Shown here piece after piece: positions 1 through 5,056 of a DNA stretch of 5,056 nucleotides. The stretch is from the NCBI GenBank assembly GCA_947480815.1, contig CANKEA010000120.1, forward strand, positions 1 to 5,056, read 5' to 3'. The notes under the pieces are model-generated. The model was not told the origin of the DNA, did no database searches, and was given only the letters and a program-made list of their open reading frames with translations. Numbering within the stretch: the stretch's first letter is position 1; every line of letters begins with the position of its first letter. Source of the DNA: Caulobacterales bacterium. Its GTDB lineage: Bacteria > Pseudomonadota > Alphaproteobacteria > Caulobacterales > Caulobacteraceae. The position numbers and the translations under genes were made by a program.

Positions 1-448
1 AGACCAAAGCGATACAGGGAAGAGCGATGTAGACCACGCCATAGCTGGCGTCGGCGCGGCGCTCGACCGCTCCCTTGGCCGCAAGGGCCGCCACAGTCGC
101 ACCGAGCACCGCCAGCGCCCATGCCGTCGGGAGCGCCCAGGCGGCACGGATCCCTGTGATCGGATCGCGGTTGCCATAGCGGGCCACCACCACCGGGATG
201 ATAACCGCTAGGGCGACAACGGTCATGACCCACTTACGGCCATGCTCCGTGCTCATCACGGCCCATTCATAGGCCAGCACTGCGGCGGCGATGGAGGCCA
301 TGACCACCACGCCCCAGCCGCTTTTGTCCCACCAGATGGCCTCAATAACGAGTGGAACCAGCACGAAGCCAGAAGCCACGCGCGCGCCTAGGTTTTTCCA
401 GTTAAATTTCTTAGCCGGCGGCGTGGGCATCGGCCGGGCTTCCGCCAT
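1..448 (-). CDS. cdsA: Phosphatidate cytidylyltransferase (CDP-diacylglycerol synthase), N-terminal part
   Basis: Partial gene running off the left edge; 149 residues are visible of a family usually about 270-285 long. CdsA is an inner-membrane enzyme that makes CDP-diacylglycerol from phosphatidic acid and CTP, the branch point for phospholipids. The visible part starts MAEARPMPTPPAKKFNW. It then shows hydrophobic stretches at about residues 24-40, 45-65, 73-89, 102-124 and from 137 on, separated by short charged loops, plus a YEW at 60-62 typical of the family. The diagnostic C-terminal CdsA signature lies outside the window, so the call rests on membrane layout, position directly after uppS and overall resemblance. 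The reading frame overlaps the end of uppS by 38 nt. A second in-frame ATG at 430 (overlap 20 nt), preceded by GGAAG at 8 nt, is an equally possible start. Translational coupling to uppS is likely. Confidence 0.85.
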   Translation of the reverse strand, partial: MAEARPMPTPPAKKFNWKNLGARVASGFVLVPLVIEAIWWDKSGWGVVVMASIAAAVLAYEWAVMSTEHGRKWVMTVVALAVIIPVVVARYGNRDPITGIRAAWALPTAWALAVLGATVAALAAKGAVERRADASYGVVYIALPCIALV

Positions 449-1181
449 AGCGCCGTTCCCGGCCGCGGAACTCAGCAACAGCCGCTGCAAGTTCGGCCGT
501 GCCGTAGTCGGGCCAAAGCACATCCTGGAAAATCAGCTCCGCATAGGCGCTTTCCCAGAGCAGGAAGTTGGACAGGCGCTGCTCACCACTGGTGCGGATG
601 ATGACGTCAAGCGGCGGCGCGGCAGCGGTCGAGAGCTGGGTAGCGAATGCCGTCTCATCCAGGCCCTCCGCGGTCAATTCGCCGCGCGCGACCGCGCCAA
701 CGAGACGACGGGCAGCGTCAACTATGTCAGCCTGGCCGCCGTAGTTAAATGCCACTTGCAGTACGAACCGATCATTGGTGGCCGTGCGTCGCTCCGCCTG
801 TTCGAGGATATCGAGGATATCGGCGGCTAAACCCTCGCGGCGGCCGATGACCTTGACCCTCACCCCCTCATTGCATAGCTGCTCCAGATCGCTGGCAACA
901 TAGGCCTTGAGCAGCCCCATAAGTTCCGAGACCTCTGCCGCCGGACGGCGCCAATTTTCGGTCGAAAAGCCAAACACGGTCATGCAGGCAATACCGAGGT
1001 CCGGTGCCGCTTGCACCGTACGACGCAGCGCCTGGACACCTGCACGGTGGCCAAAAGCGCGCGGTAGGCCACGCTGTTTCGCCCAGCGGCCGTTTCCATC
1101 CATGATGATGGCGACGTGCAGATCGCTGGACCCCTCAATGGGCCGGGCCGTCACTCCTTTTGCGCCGTTGCGTGACGTCAT
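411..1181 (-). CDS. uppS: Undecaprenyl diphosphate synthase (cis-prenyltransferase)
   Basis: Cytosolic, membrane-associated cis-prenyltransferase that condenses farnesyl diphosphate with eight isopentenyl diphosphates. The product is undecaprenyl diphosphate, precursor of the carrier lipid for peptidoglycan and other envelope polymers. The 256-residue protein is close to the E. coli length (253). Seen motifs: HVAIIMDGNGRWAK (22-35) with the catalytic Asp28; RAFGHRAG (41-48) with His45; FSTENWRRP (72-80); NYGG (146-149); DVIIRTSGEQRLSNF (192-206) with Arg196 and Arg202, which bind the incoming isopentenyl diphosphate; AYAEL with the Mg-related Glu215; and LWPD (222-225). All key residues are present, so it should be active. 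The ATG follows a purine-rich AGGGAGAGAG (complement of 1191-1200) by 9 nt. It lies 38 nt after frr, and its last codons overlap cdsA. The first 20 residues are a variable leader. Confidence 0.97.
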   Translation of the reverse strand: MTSRNGAKGVTARPIEGSSDLHVAIIMDGNGRWAKQRGLPRAFGHRAGVQALRRTVQAAPDLGIACMTVFGFSTENWRRPAAEVSELMGLLKAYVASDLEQLCNEGVRVKVIGRREGLAADILDILEQAERRTATNDRFVLQVAFNYGGQADIVDAARRLVGAVARGELTAEGLDETAFATQLSTAAAPPLDVIIRTSGEQRLSNFLLWESAYAELIFQDVLWPDYGTAELAAAVAEFRGRERRYGGSPADAHAAG

Positions 1182-1219
1182 GGCGCCCAGCTCTCTCCCT
1201 AGTCCAGACGACGCGGCGT

Positions 1220-1786
1220 CTAAACCTGCATGATCTCTTGTTCTTTGGTTTTCAAGCTCTCGTCGACACGCTTGATCGCTTCGTCGGTGAACTTTTGCAC
1301 CTCGACTTCCATGCGCTTCAGTTCGTCTTCACTGATGACGGAGTCTTTCTCGGCCTTTTTCAGATCATCATTGGCCTCGCGGCGCACGTTGCGCACGGCG
1401 ATCTTCTGGTGTTCGGCGTACTTACCCGCCAGCTTCACCATGTCACGGCGGCGCTCTTCGGTAAGCGGCGGAACGGGCACGCGCAAAAGGGTGCCCTCGA
1501 CCACCGGGTTGAAGCCCAGGCCCGCATTGCGGATGGCTTTCTCAACCGAGACGATCAAGCCCTTATCCCAGACATTGACACTGATCGAGCGAGGCTCGGG
1601 CACACTTATCGCCGCAACCTGATTCAGCGGCGTTTTGGAACCGTAGGCCTCGACCATCACTTGATCCAACAGGCCGGCAGAGGCGCGGCCTGTGCGCAGC
1701 GAGGAGAACTCGTCCTTCAAGGCCGAAACGGCCTTTTCCATACGTTCATGGTAGCGGGAAAGTACGGGTTTTTCAGCAGCAGCCAA
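1220..1786 (-). CDS. frr: Ribosome recycling factor, TTG start
   Basis: RRF splits post-termination ribosomes together with EF-G, freeing subunits and mRNA; it acts in the cytosol and is normally essential. The 188-residue product matches the family length (E. coli 185). Motifs: RTGRAS (31-36), VEAYG (45-49) followed by the KTPLNQ region of the small domain, RVPVPPLTEERR (102-113), and VRNVRREAND (131-140) with the conserved arginines of the long helical bundle; the C-terminal helix ends in QEIMQV. The start is taken as TTG at 1786. It has an ideal GAAGGAG six nt upstream, and the resulting N-terminus (MAAAEKPVLSRYHERMEKAV) has the expected length before the first helix. The next in-frame ATG (residue 16) would cut off part of that helix. 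The gene follows pyrH by 12 nt, and the pyrH stop abuts the Shine-Dalgarno, so coupling is likely. Confidence 0.97.
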   Translation of the reverse strand: MAAAEKPVLSRYHERMEKAVSALKDEFSSLRTGRASAGLLDQVMVEAYGSKTPLNQVAAISVPEPRSISVNVWDKGLIVSVEKAIRNAGLGFNPVVEGTLLRVPVPPLTEERRRDMVKLAGKYAEHQKIAVRNVRREANDDLKKAEKDSVISEDELKRMEVEVQKFTDEAIKRVDESLKTKEQEIMQV

Positions 1787-1792
1787 CTCAAG

Positions 1793-1799
1793 CTCCTTC
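1793..1799 (-). promoter_or_regulatory. Shine-Dalgarno that decides the frr TTG start
   Basis: On the minus strand the sequence reads TAGAAGGAGCTTGAGTTG. The strong GAAGGAG core lies six nt before the TTG, and its first base is the last base of the pyrH stop codon TAG (1799-1801). No ATG or GTG lies at a suitable distance, which supports the rare TTG as the true start. Confidence 0.85.
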
Positions 1800-2530
1800 T
1801 AGGTCTCGGCGGGTTCACCGATGACCGTAAACACGCCCTGGCCGATCAACACATTGCGTAGATTACCGGGCTCACGGATCGAGAATACCACCACGGGAAT
1901 AGCATTTTCACGCATCAGACTGATTGCCGATGCGTCCATCACGCGCAGATCCTTGGACAGAACATCCAGATAGGTCAGGGCGTCGAACCGCTCGGCGGTT
2001 GGGTCCTTCTTGGGATCGGCGGTATAGACCCCATCGACGCTGGTGCCCTTGAGCATGGCGTCACAGTTCATTTCGGCCGCGCGCAGGGCGGCGGCGGTGT
2101 CGGTGGTGAAGAACGGGCTACCGGTTCCGGCGGCGAAAATAACCACCCTACCCTTTTCCAGGTGCCGTTCGGCGCGGCGGCGAATGTAGGGCTCGCAGAC
2201 GGTCGACATGGGAATAGCGGATTGGACGCGTGTCGAAACGCCAATGCGCTCCAAGGCATCCTGCATTGCCAGGGCATTCATGACCGTTGCTAGCATACCC
2301 ATGTAATCGGCGCTGGCACGATCCATGCCGCGCGCGGCACCGGCCACACCCCGGAATATATTGCCCCCGCCAATAACCAGGCAAAGCTGAACGCCGGTCT
2401 TCAGCACCTCGGCCACGTCGCGGGCCACAGCACTGACCGTCTCCGGATCGATACCGTAGGCACGGTCGCCCATCAGCACTTCGCCGGAGACCTTAAACAG
2501 GACACGTTTGTAGCGGAGCGCAGCAGACAT
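1799..2530 (-). CDS. pyrH: Uridylate kinase (UMP kinase)
   Basis: Bacterial UMP kinase of the amino-acid-kinase fold, a hexameric cytosolic enzyme that phosphorylates UMP to UDP with ATP. In the family it is activated by GTP and inhibited by UTP. The 243-residue protein has the usual length. Motifs: [11 protein letters not shown] (7-17) with the phosphate-binding Lys13, IGGGNIFRG (53-61), [11 protein letters not shown] (69-79), [15 protein letters not shown] (133-147) for the UMP site, [15 protein letters not shown] (159-173) for the ATP site, and MDASAISL (198-205). The ATG at 2530 gives the standard N-terminus. An upstream GTG at 2614 would add 28 unrelated residues starting inside a hairpin and was not used. 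The ribosome-binding site is poor: only a GAG ten nt upstream. The gene sits between tsf and frr, as in most proteobacteria. Confidence 0.97.
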   Translation of the reverse strand: MSAALRYKRVLFKVSGEVLMGDRAYGIDPETVSAVARDVAEVLKTGVQLCLVIGGGNIFRGVAGAARGMDRASADYMGMLATVMNALAMQDALERIGVSTRVQSAIPMSTVCEPYIRRRAERHLEKGRVVIFAAGTGSPFFTTDTAAALRAAEMNCDAMLKGTSVDGVYTADPKKDPTAERFDALTYLDVLSKDLRVMDASAISLMRENAIPVVVFSIREPGNLRNVLIGQGVFTVIGEPAET

Positions 2531-2582
2531 GGCGGTTTTGCTCGTGGTCAGGGCGAGAGTCGTATGCAGCGCATAGATAAGC

Positions 2583-2619
2583 AGAATGTGCGACGCGCGT
2601 CGAACGCGCCGCACATTCT
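2583..2619 (-). repeat. Large inverted repeat (hairpin) between tsf and pyrH
   Basis: A 10-bp outer stem (2583-2592 with 2610-2619, perfect: AGAATGTGCG / CGCACATTCT) encloses a 6-bp inner stem (2595-2600 with 2604-2609, GCGCGT / ACGCGC). The triloop is at 2601-2603 and only a 2-nt bulge (2593-2594) breaks the helix. In the minus-strand transcript it begins 16 nt after the tsf stop codon and ends 52 nt before the pyrH ATG. No T-run follows it, so it is not a classical intrinsic terminator. It could be an attenuator, an RNase processing site or a 3'-end stabiliser for the rpsB-tsf message. The pairing is certain; the function is inference. Confidence 0.85.
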
Positions 2620-2635
2620 TGTCAACTATAGAGCT

Positions 2636-3571
2636 TTAGGCTTGGCCGGCGGCGGCGGCCACCTCGGCGGCGAAGTCTTCCGACTTCTTTTCGACGCCTT
2701 CACCCAGCGCCAGGCGCACGAACCCGGTCACCTTGATATCGGAACCCAGTTGCTTGCCGGTTTCGGCGACGAGCGCCTTGACGGTCTGATCGGGGTTCAT
2801 GACGAACTGCTGTTCAAGCAGCACCACTTCACGCTGGAATTTGGCGATCTGGCCGTCAACAATCTTGTCGATCATGTTTTCGGGCCGACCGTCTTCGCGG
2901 GCCTTTTCGGTCAGGACCGCACGCTCGCGCTCGATCGCAGCCGGATCCAGGTCTTCCGACGACAGCGAAAGCGGGGCGGTCGCTGCCACATGCATGGCGA
3001 TTTTCTTGCCCAGCTCCTGAAGCTTAGCCTGGTCACCCTCGCCCTCGACAGCCACCAGAACACCGATGCGGCCCAGTTCCGGGGCCGTGGCGTTGTGGAC
3101 ATAAGCCGCTACCGCGCCCTTGACGACGGTGAACTTGGCGGTGCGGCGCACCAGCATGTTTTCGCCGATGGTTGCGATCAGGTTGGTGATCATGTCACCG
3201 ACCGTGCCTTCTTGGTGTTTGGCGGCGGTAACCGCTTCCGGACCGTGATCGGCGTCGAGCGCCGCCAAGGCGACCGTGCGAGCGGCTTCCTGGAACTTGT
3301 CATTGCGCGAGACGAAGTCGGTCTCGGCGTTCAGCTCGATGACGGCGCCGGTGAAGCCCGCACCTTCAGAGCGCAGGGCGACGGCCACGAGGCCTTCGGC
3401 AGCGACGCGGTCAGCCTTTTTAGCAGCCTTGCTGAGCCCCTTGGTGCGCAACCAATCGATCGAGGCTTCCATATCGCCGTCGTTCTCGACGAGGGCACGC
3501 TTGCAATCCATCATGCCGGCGCCGGACTTTTCGCGCAGGTCCTTTACCAGCGCAGCCGTGACTTCAGCCAT
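2636..3571 (-). CDS. tsf: Translation elongation factor Ts
   Basis: EF-Ts is the guanine nucleotide exchange factor of EF-Tu: it releases GDP so that EF-Tu can bind GTP and aminoacyl-tRNA. The 311-residue product fits the roughly 280-310 residue family. Order of parts: an N-terminal UBA-like domain (1-54) with [16 protein letters not shown] (12-27) and WLRTKG (40-45); then the core with [12 protein letters not shown] (79-90), whose Asp85-Phe86 correspond to the residues that intrude into the EF-Tu magnesium site; the dimerisation or coiled-coil part (about 210-255); and a C-terminal [18 protein letters not shown] (287-304). The ATG at 3571 has GGAGA six nt upstream. An in-frame GTG at 3598 would lie upstream of that ribosome-binding site and is rejected. 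It follows rpsB by 81 nt, the near-universal rpsB-tsf pairing. Confidence 0.98.
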   Translation of the reverse strand: MAEVTAALVKDLREKSGAGMMDCKRALVENDGDMEASIDWLRTKGLSKAAKKADRVAAEGLVAVALRSEGAGFTGAVIELNAETDFVSRNDKFQEAARTVALAALDADHGPEAVTAAKHQEGTVGDMITNLIATIGENMLVRRTAKFTVVKGAVAAYVHNATAPELGRIGVLVAVEGEGDQAKLQELGKKIAMHVAATAPLSLSSEDLDPAAIERERAVLTEKAREDGRPENMIDKIVDGQIAKFQREVVLLEQQFVMNPDQTVKALVAETGKQLGSDIKVTGFVRLALGEGVEKKSEDFAAEVAAAAGQA

Positions 3572-3601
3572 GCTCGTTCTCCAGATTAAAGGGTTCACCG
3601 A

Positions 3602-3620
3602 CCGCTCCGGGTAGGAGCGG
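3602..3620 (-). repeat. Short hairpin in the rpsB-tsf gap
   Basis: A perfect 7-bp inverted repeat, CCGCTCC (3602-3608) with GGAGCGG (3614-3620), has a 5-nt loop and sits between the rpsB stop and the tsf ribosome-binding site. In the minus-strand RNA it starts 32 nt after the rpsB stop codon. It lacks a following T-run, so full termination is unlikely. A partial attenuator or processing site that sets the S2:EF-Ts ratio is possible but unproven. Confidence 0.6.
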
Positions 3621-3652
3621 CCAGCATAGGTAATGGCTCGAAAGCCGGTTGT

Positions 3653-4564
3653 TCAGGTCGAAGCGGGTTCTTCTGCGACGGCATCGCTGGCGTCTTCCGC
3701 GGCAACCACGGGTTCGGCTGCAACTTCAGCGGCACCGGCCGAAGCTTCCATGCCAACGGCCAGGGCCTCTACTTCCGCAGCGGGCACCTCGGCCGGGACT
3801 TCCGGCGTCATTGCCTTGGCCAGAGTCGGTTCGATCGGGGCCACCGAAGCGCCCAGATCGACGCCCGAAGCGGCTTGGCCAGCGGCCAGACCGTCAAGCA
3901 CAGAGTCGGCGATCAGGTCGCAATACAGTTGCAGGGCGCGGGCCGCGTCATCATTGCCCGGGATCGGGAAAGCAATGCCATCAGGATCGCAATTGGTGTC
4001 GAGCACGGCGATGACGGGGATGCCCAACTTGCGGGCTTCCAGGATAGCGATCGCTTCCTTGTTGGTGTCGATCACGAACATCAGGTCGGGGATGCCGCCC
4101 ATGTCCTTGATACCGCCCAAGGACAGTTCCAGCTTTTCGCGCTCGCGCGTCAGCTGCAGCAATTCTTTCTTGGTGCGACCGCTGGAGTCGCCGTCGAGGA
4201 TGCCTTCGAGTTCGCGCAGACGGGCAATTGAGCCCGAAATTGTGCGCCAATTGGTCAGCGAACCGCCGAGCCAGCGGTGATTTACATAGTACTGGGCGCA
4301 GCGTTTGGCCGCCGTAGCGACCGGGTCGGAAGCCTGACGTTTGGTGCCGACGAACAGCACACGCCCGCCGCTGGCTGCCACTTCACGCACCTTCACCAGG
4401 GCCTGGTGCAGCAGCGGAATGGTCTGGGATAGGTCGATAATGTGAATGTTGGAACGGCTACCAAAGATGTAGCGGTCCATCTTTGGGTTCCAGCGGTGTG
4501 TCTGGTGACCAAAGTGTGTGCCAGCTTCCAAAAGCTGACGCATGGAGAATTCCGGAAGCGCCAT
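3653..4564 (-). CDS. rpsB: 30S ribosomal protein S2 with long C-terminal tail
   Basis: S2 binds late to the 30S subunit between head and body and is needed to dock S1 and for translation initiation. The 303-residue protein is longer than E. coli S2 (241). The conserved part spans about 1-225. It includes [20 protein letters not shown] (8-27), the first S2 signature; FVGTKRQA (61-68); [15 protein letters not shown] (82-96); and [20 protein letters not shown] (148-167), followed by [15 protein letters not shown] (171-185). From about 226 to 303 the chain is rich in Ala, Glu, Pro and Val with almost no Lys or Arg, probably disordered. The ATG at 4564 gives the canonical N-terminus and is preceded by AAGGAG at 9 nt. 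An upstream in-frame TTG at 4660 would add 32 basic, unrelated residues and is rejected. It is first in the operon. In E. coli S2 represses its own rpsB-tsf message, so autoregulation here is plausible. Confidence 0.98.
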   Translation of the reverse strand: MALPEFSMRQLLEAGTHFGHQTHRWNPKMDRYIFGSRSNIHIIDLSQTIPLLHQALVKVREVAASGGRVLFVGTKRQASDPVATAAKRCAQYYVNHRWLGGSLTNWRTISGSIARLRELEGILDGDSSGRTKKELLQLTREREKLELSLGGIKDMGGIPDLMFVIDTNKEAIAILEARKLGIPVIAVLDTNCDPDGIAFPIPGNDDAARALQLYCDLIADSVLDGLAAGQAASGVDLGASVAPIEPTLAKAMTPEVPAEVPAAEVEALAVGMEASAGAAEVAAEPVVAAEDASDAVAEEPAST

Positions 4565-4683
4565 GTGGCCTTGCTCCTTTTTCCGGTTGAACCTCCGTGA
4601 AGCAACCCGGGGTCTCCCCCGACCGGAACGGTGATTACCGGGATGTTTCCCCGAACACAACCGAACGCCTCACGTGTGTGATG
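4565..4683 (-). promoter_or_regulatory. Structured 5' leader of rpsB
   Basis: About 118 nt between the predicted transcription start and the rpsB ATG. It holds no convincing open reading frame but several small inverted repeats: CGGG/CCCG (4639-4642 with 4650-4653, 7-nt loop), GGGG/CCCC (4609-4612 with 4616-4619, 3-nt loop), and GGTTG/CAACC (4603-4607 with 4585-4589, 13-nt loop). The last ends just before the Shine-Dalgarno. Such a leader could carry the binding site for S2 autoregulation, as known in gammaproteobacteria; I do not recognise the gammaproteobacterial leader motif itself. Pairings are seen; the regulatory role is inferred. Confidence 0.45.
4574..4579 (-). promoter_or_regulatory. 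rpsB Shine-Dalgarno
   Basis: AAGGAG on the minus strand, preceded by a run of A residues, lies nine nt before the ATG at 4564. It fixes the rpsB start and excludes the longer frame that opens at 4660. A potential stem (4585-4589 with 4603-4607) lies just upstream. Confidence 0.8.
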
Positions 4684-4689
4684 AGGGAG

Positions 4690-4718
4690 AGTCTAGGCTG
4701 CTAGGTGGAAAAAAGCAA
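4690..4718 (-). promoter_or_regulatory. Candidate housekeeping-sigma promoter for rpsB-tsf
   Basis: On the minus strand, TTGCTT (4713-4718) and TAGACT (4690-4695) are separated by exactly 17 nt. They match the TTGACA and TATAAT consensus at four of six positions each. Transcription would start near 4683, giving a leader of about 118 nt. It lies in the only sizeable non-coding gap of the window, directly before the first operon gene. A GANTC site (GAGTC at 4689-4693) overlaps the -10 element. Confidence 0.65.
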
Positions 4719-4790
4719 GCTTTGAGCGCGGTTTAGCTCGTACCGTCAGGCCGTCTGTAGCGATAGCCAAGCGTCCGATCCCACGCGCGC

Positions 4791-5056
4791 CTATTCCGCC
4801 CCGAATACGAACGGCTTGCCGCGTGATGCCGGGTCCCAGCCTGCGGCTAGGGCTAAACCAACCTGGCGAGCGAAATCGCCGTTATCGACAGTGGGGGGGC
4901 GTTTGATGCGTCGAGCCTGAACACCGCTTGGCTTCCAGCCCGGCGGCATAGGATATTCGATCACCAGCACCTTTTGCGGATCTTCGACGGGCTCGACGGT
5001 AATAACCAGCCCGACCCAGCCGTGCCCCGGCGACCACTGAGGCGCGCGGCGCTCAC
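4791..5056 (-). CDS. Unrecognised protein, C-terminal 87 residues
   Basis: An open frame enters from the right edge without a stop and ends at TAG 4791-4793; its start lies outside the window. The 87 visible residues begin ERRAPQWSPGHGWVGLVITV. They continue with a beta-like segment VLVIEYPMPPGW (29-40), a basic patch QARRIKRPP (46-54) and a probable helix DFARQVGLALAAGWDP (60-75), ending GKPFVFGAE. I do not recognise the family. The shape, a short beta-rich part and then a helix followed by GW-P-x-x-x-G-x-x-F, resembles small uncharacterised bacterial proteins, but that is only an impression. No signal peptide or membrane segment is visible. Codon use (GC-rich third positions) fits the neighbours. 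A run of seven Gs (4893-4899) lies inside the gene. It is co-oriented with rpsB, which appears to have its own promoter downstream of this gene. Confidence 0.7.
   Translation of the reverse strand, partial: ERRAPQWSPGHGWVGLVITVEPVEDPQKVLVIEYPMPPGWKPSGVQARRIKRPPTVDNGDFARQVGLALAAGWDPASRGKPFVFGAE

Noticed and set aside
291..830. Plus-strand open frame opposite uppS and cdsA
   Set aside because: Crosses two real minus-strand genes and has no coherent protein features.
1160..1861. Plus-strand open frame opposite frr
   Set aside because: Antisense to a well-supported RRF gene and running into the pyrH end; no family features.
2531..2614. Extended pyrH beginning at GTG 2614
   Set aside because: The added 28 residues start inside the hairpin, resemble no UMP kinase N-terminus and have no ribosome-binding site; ATG 2530 gives the standard protein.
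2620..2625. TTGACA on the minus strand as a -35 box for pyrH
   Set aside because: At 16-18 nt downstream there is only GC-rich hairpin sequence and no -10-like hexamer.
2564..3589. Long plus-strand open frame of 341 codons opposite tsf
   Set aside because: It lies antisense to tsf, has no recognisable motif and arises from the GC-rich codon pattern of the true gene on the other strand.
3633..4280. Plus-strand open frame of 215 codons opposite rpsB
   Set aside because: Low-complexity Ser/Ala/Arg composition mirrors the rpsB strand; it lacks motifs and competes with an unmistakable S2 gene.
4709..4723. AAAGC-TT-GCTTTTTT as an intrinsic terminator of the upstream gene
   Set aside because: The stem would have a 2-nt loop and only AT-rich pairs, too weak for a terminator; the T-run is better explained as part of the promoter spacer.
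1..5056. Mobile elements, CRISPR arrays, tRNA or rRNA genes, defence systems
   Set aside because: Nearly all sequence is accounted for by conserved core genes; no terminal inverted repeats with target duplications, spaced repeats, cloverleaf candidates or transposase-like frames were seen.

Overview
The window is a chromosomal housekeeping block from a GC-rich alphaproteobacterium. Every confidently identified gene is on the minus strand. Protein character, the gene order rpsB-tsf-pyrH-frr-uppS-cdsA and the sparse GANTC sites point to Alphaproteobacteria. Caulobacterales is my best guess, by inference only, because no rRNA or marker comparison was possible.

Layout in transcription order, from high to low coordinates. 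At 4791-5056 is the C-terminal part of a gene I do not recognise, cut by the window edge. At 4565-4790 is a non-coding region with a good candidate promoter (TTGCTT, 17 bp, TAGACT) and a GC-rich leader of about 118 nt that can fold into several hairpins. Then follow rpsB (ribosomal protein S2, with a long Ala/Glu/Pro/Val-rich tail), an 81-nt gap with a short hairpin, and tsf (EF-Ts). Next is a 105-nt gap with a striking, almost perfect inverted repeat, then pyrH (UMP kinase). After 12 nt comes frr (ribosome recycling factor, TTG start), after 38 nt uppS (undecaprenyl diphosphate synthase), and overlapping its end the 5' half of cdsA (phosphatidate cytidylyltransferase), which runs off the left edge.

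The genes serve growth. S2, EF-Ts and RRF act in translation, PyrH makes UDP for RNA and for UDP- and CTP-dependent pathways, UppS makes the lipid carrier precursor for peptidoglycan, and CdsA makes CDP-diacylglycerol for phospholipids. Tight spacing from pyrH to cdsA suggests one transcription unit. The hairpins after rpsB and after tsf could adjust the output of each segment.

I see no mobile element, CRISPR array, tRNA, rRNA or defence system, and no sign of a new multi-gene system. The points worth a second look are regulatory: the tsf-pyrH inverted repeat, the GANTC site inside the rpsB -10 element, the rpsB leader, and the unrecognised upstream gene.
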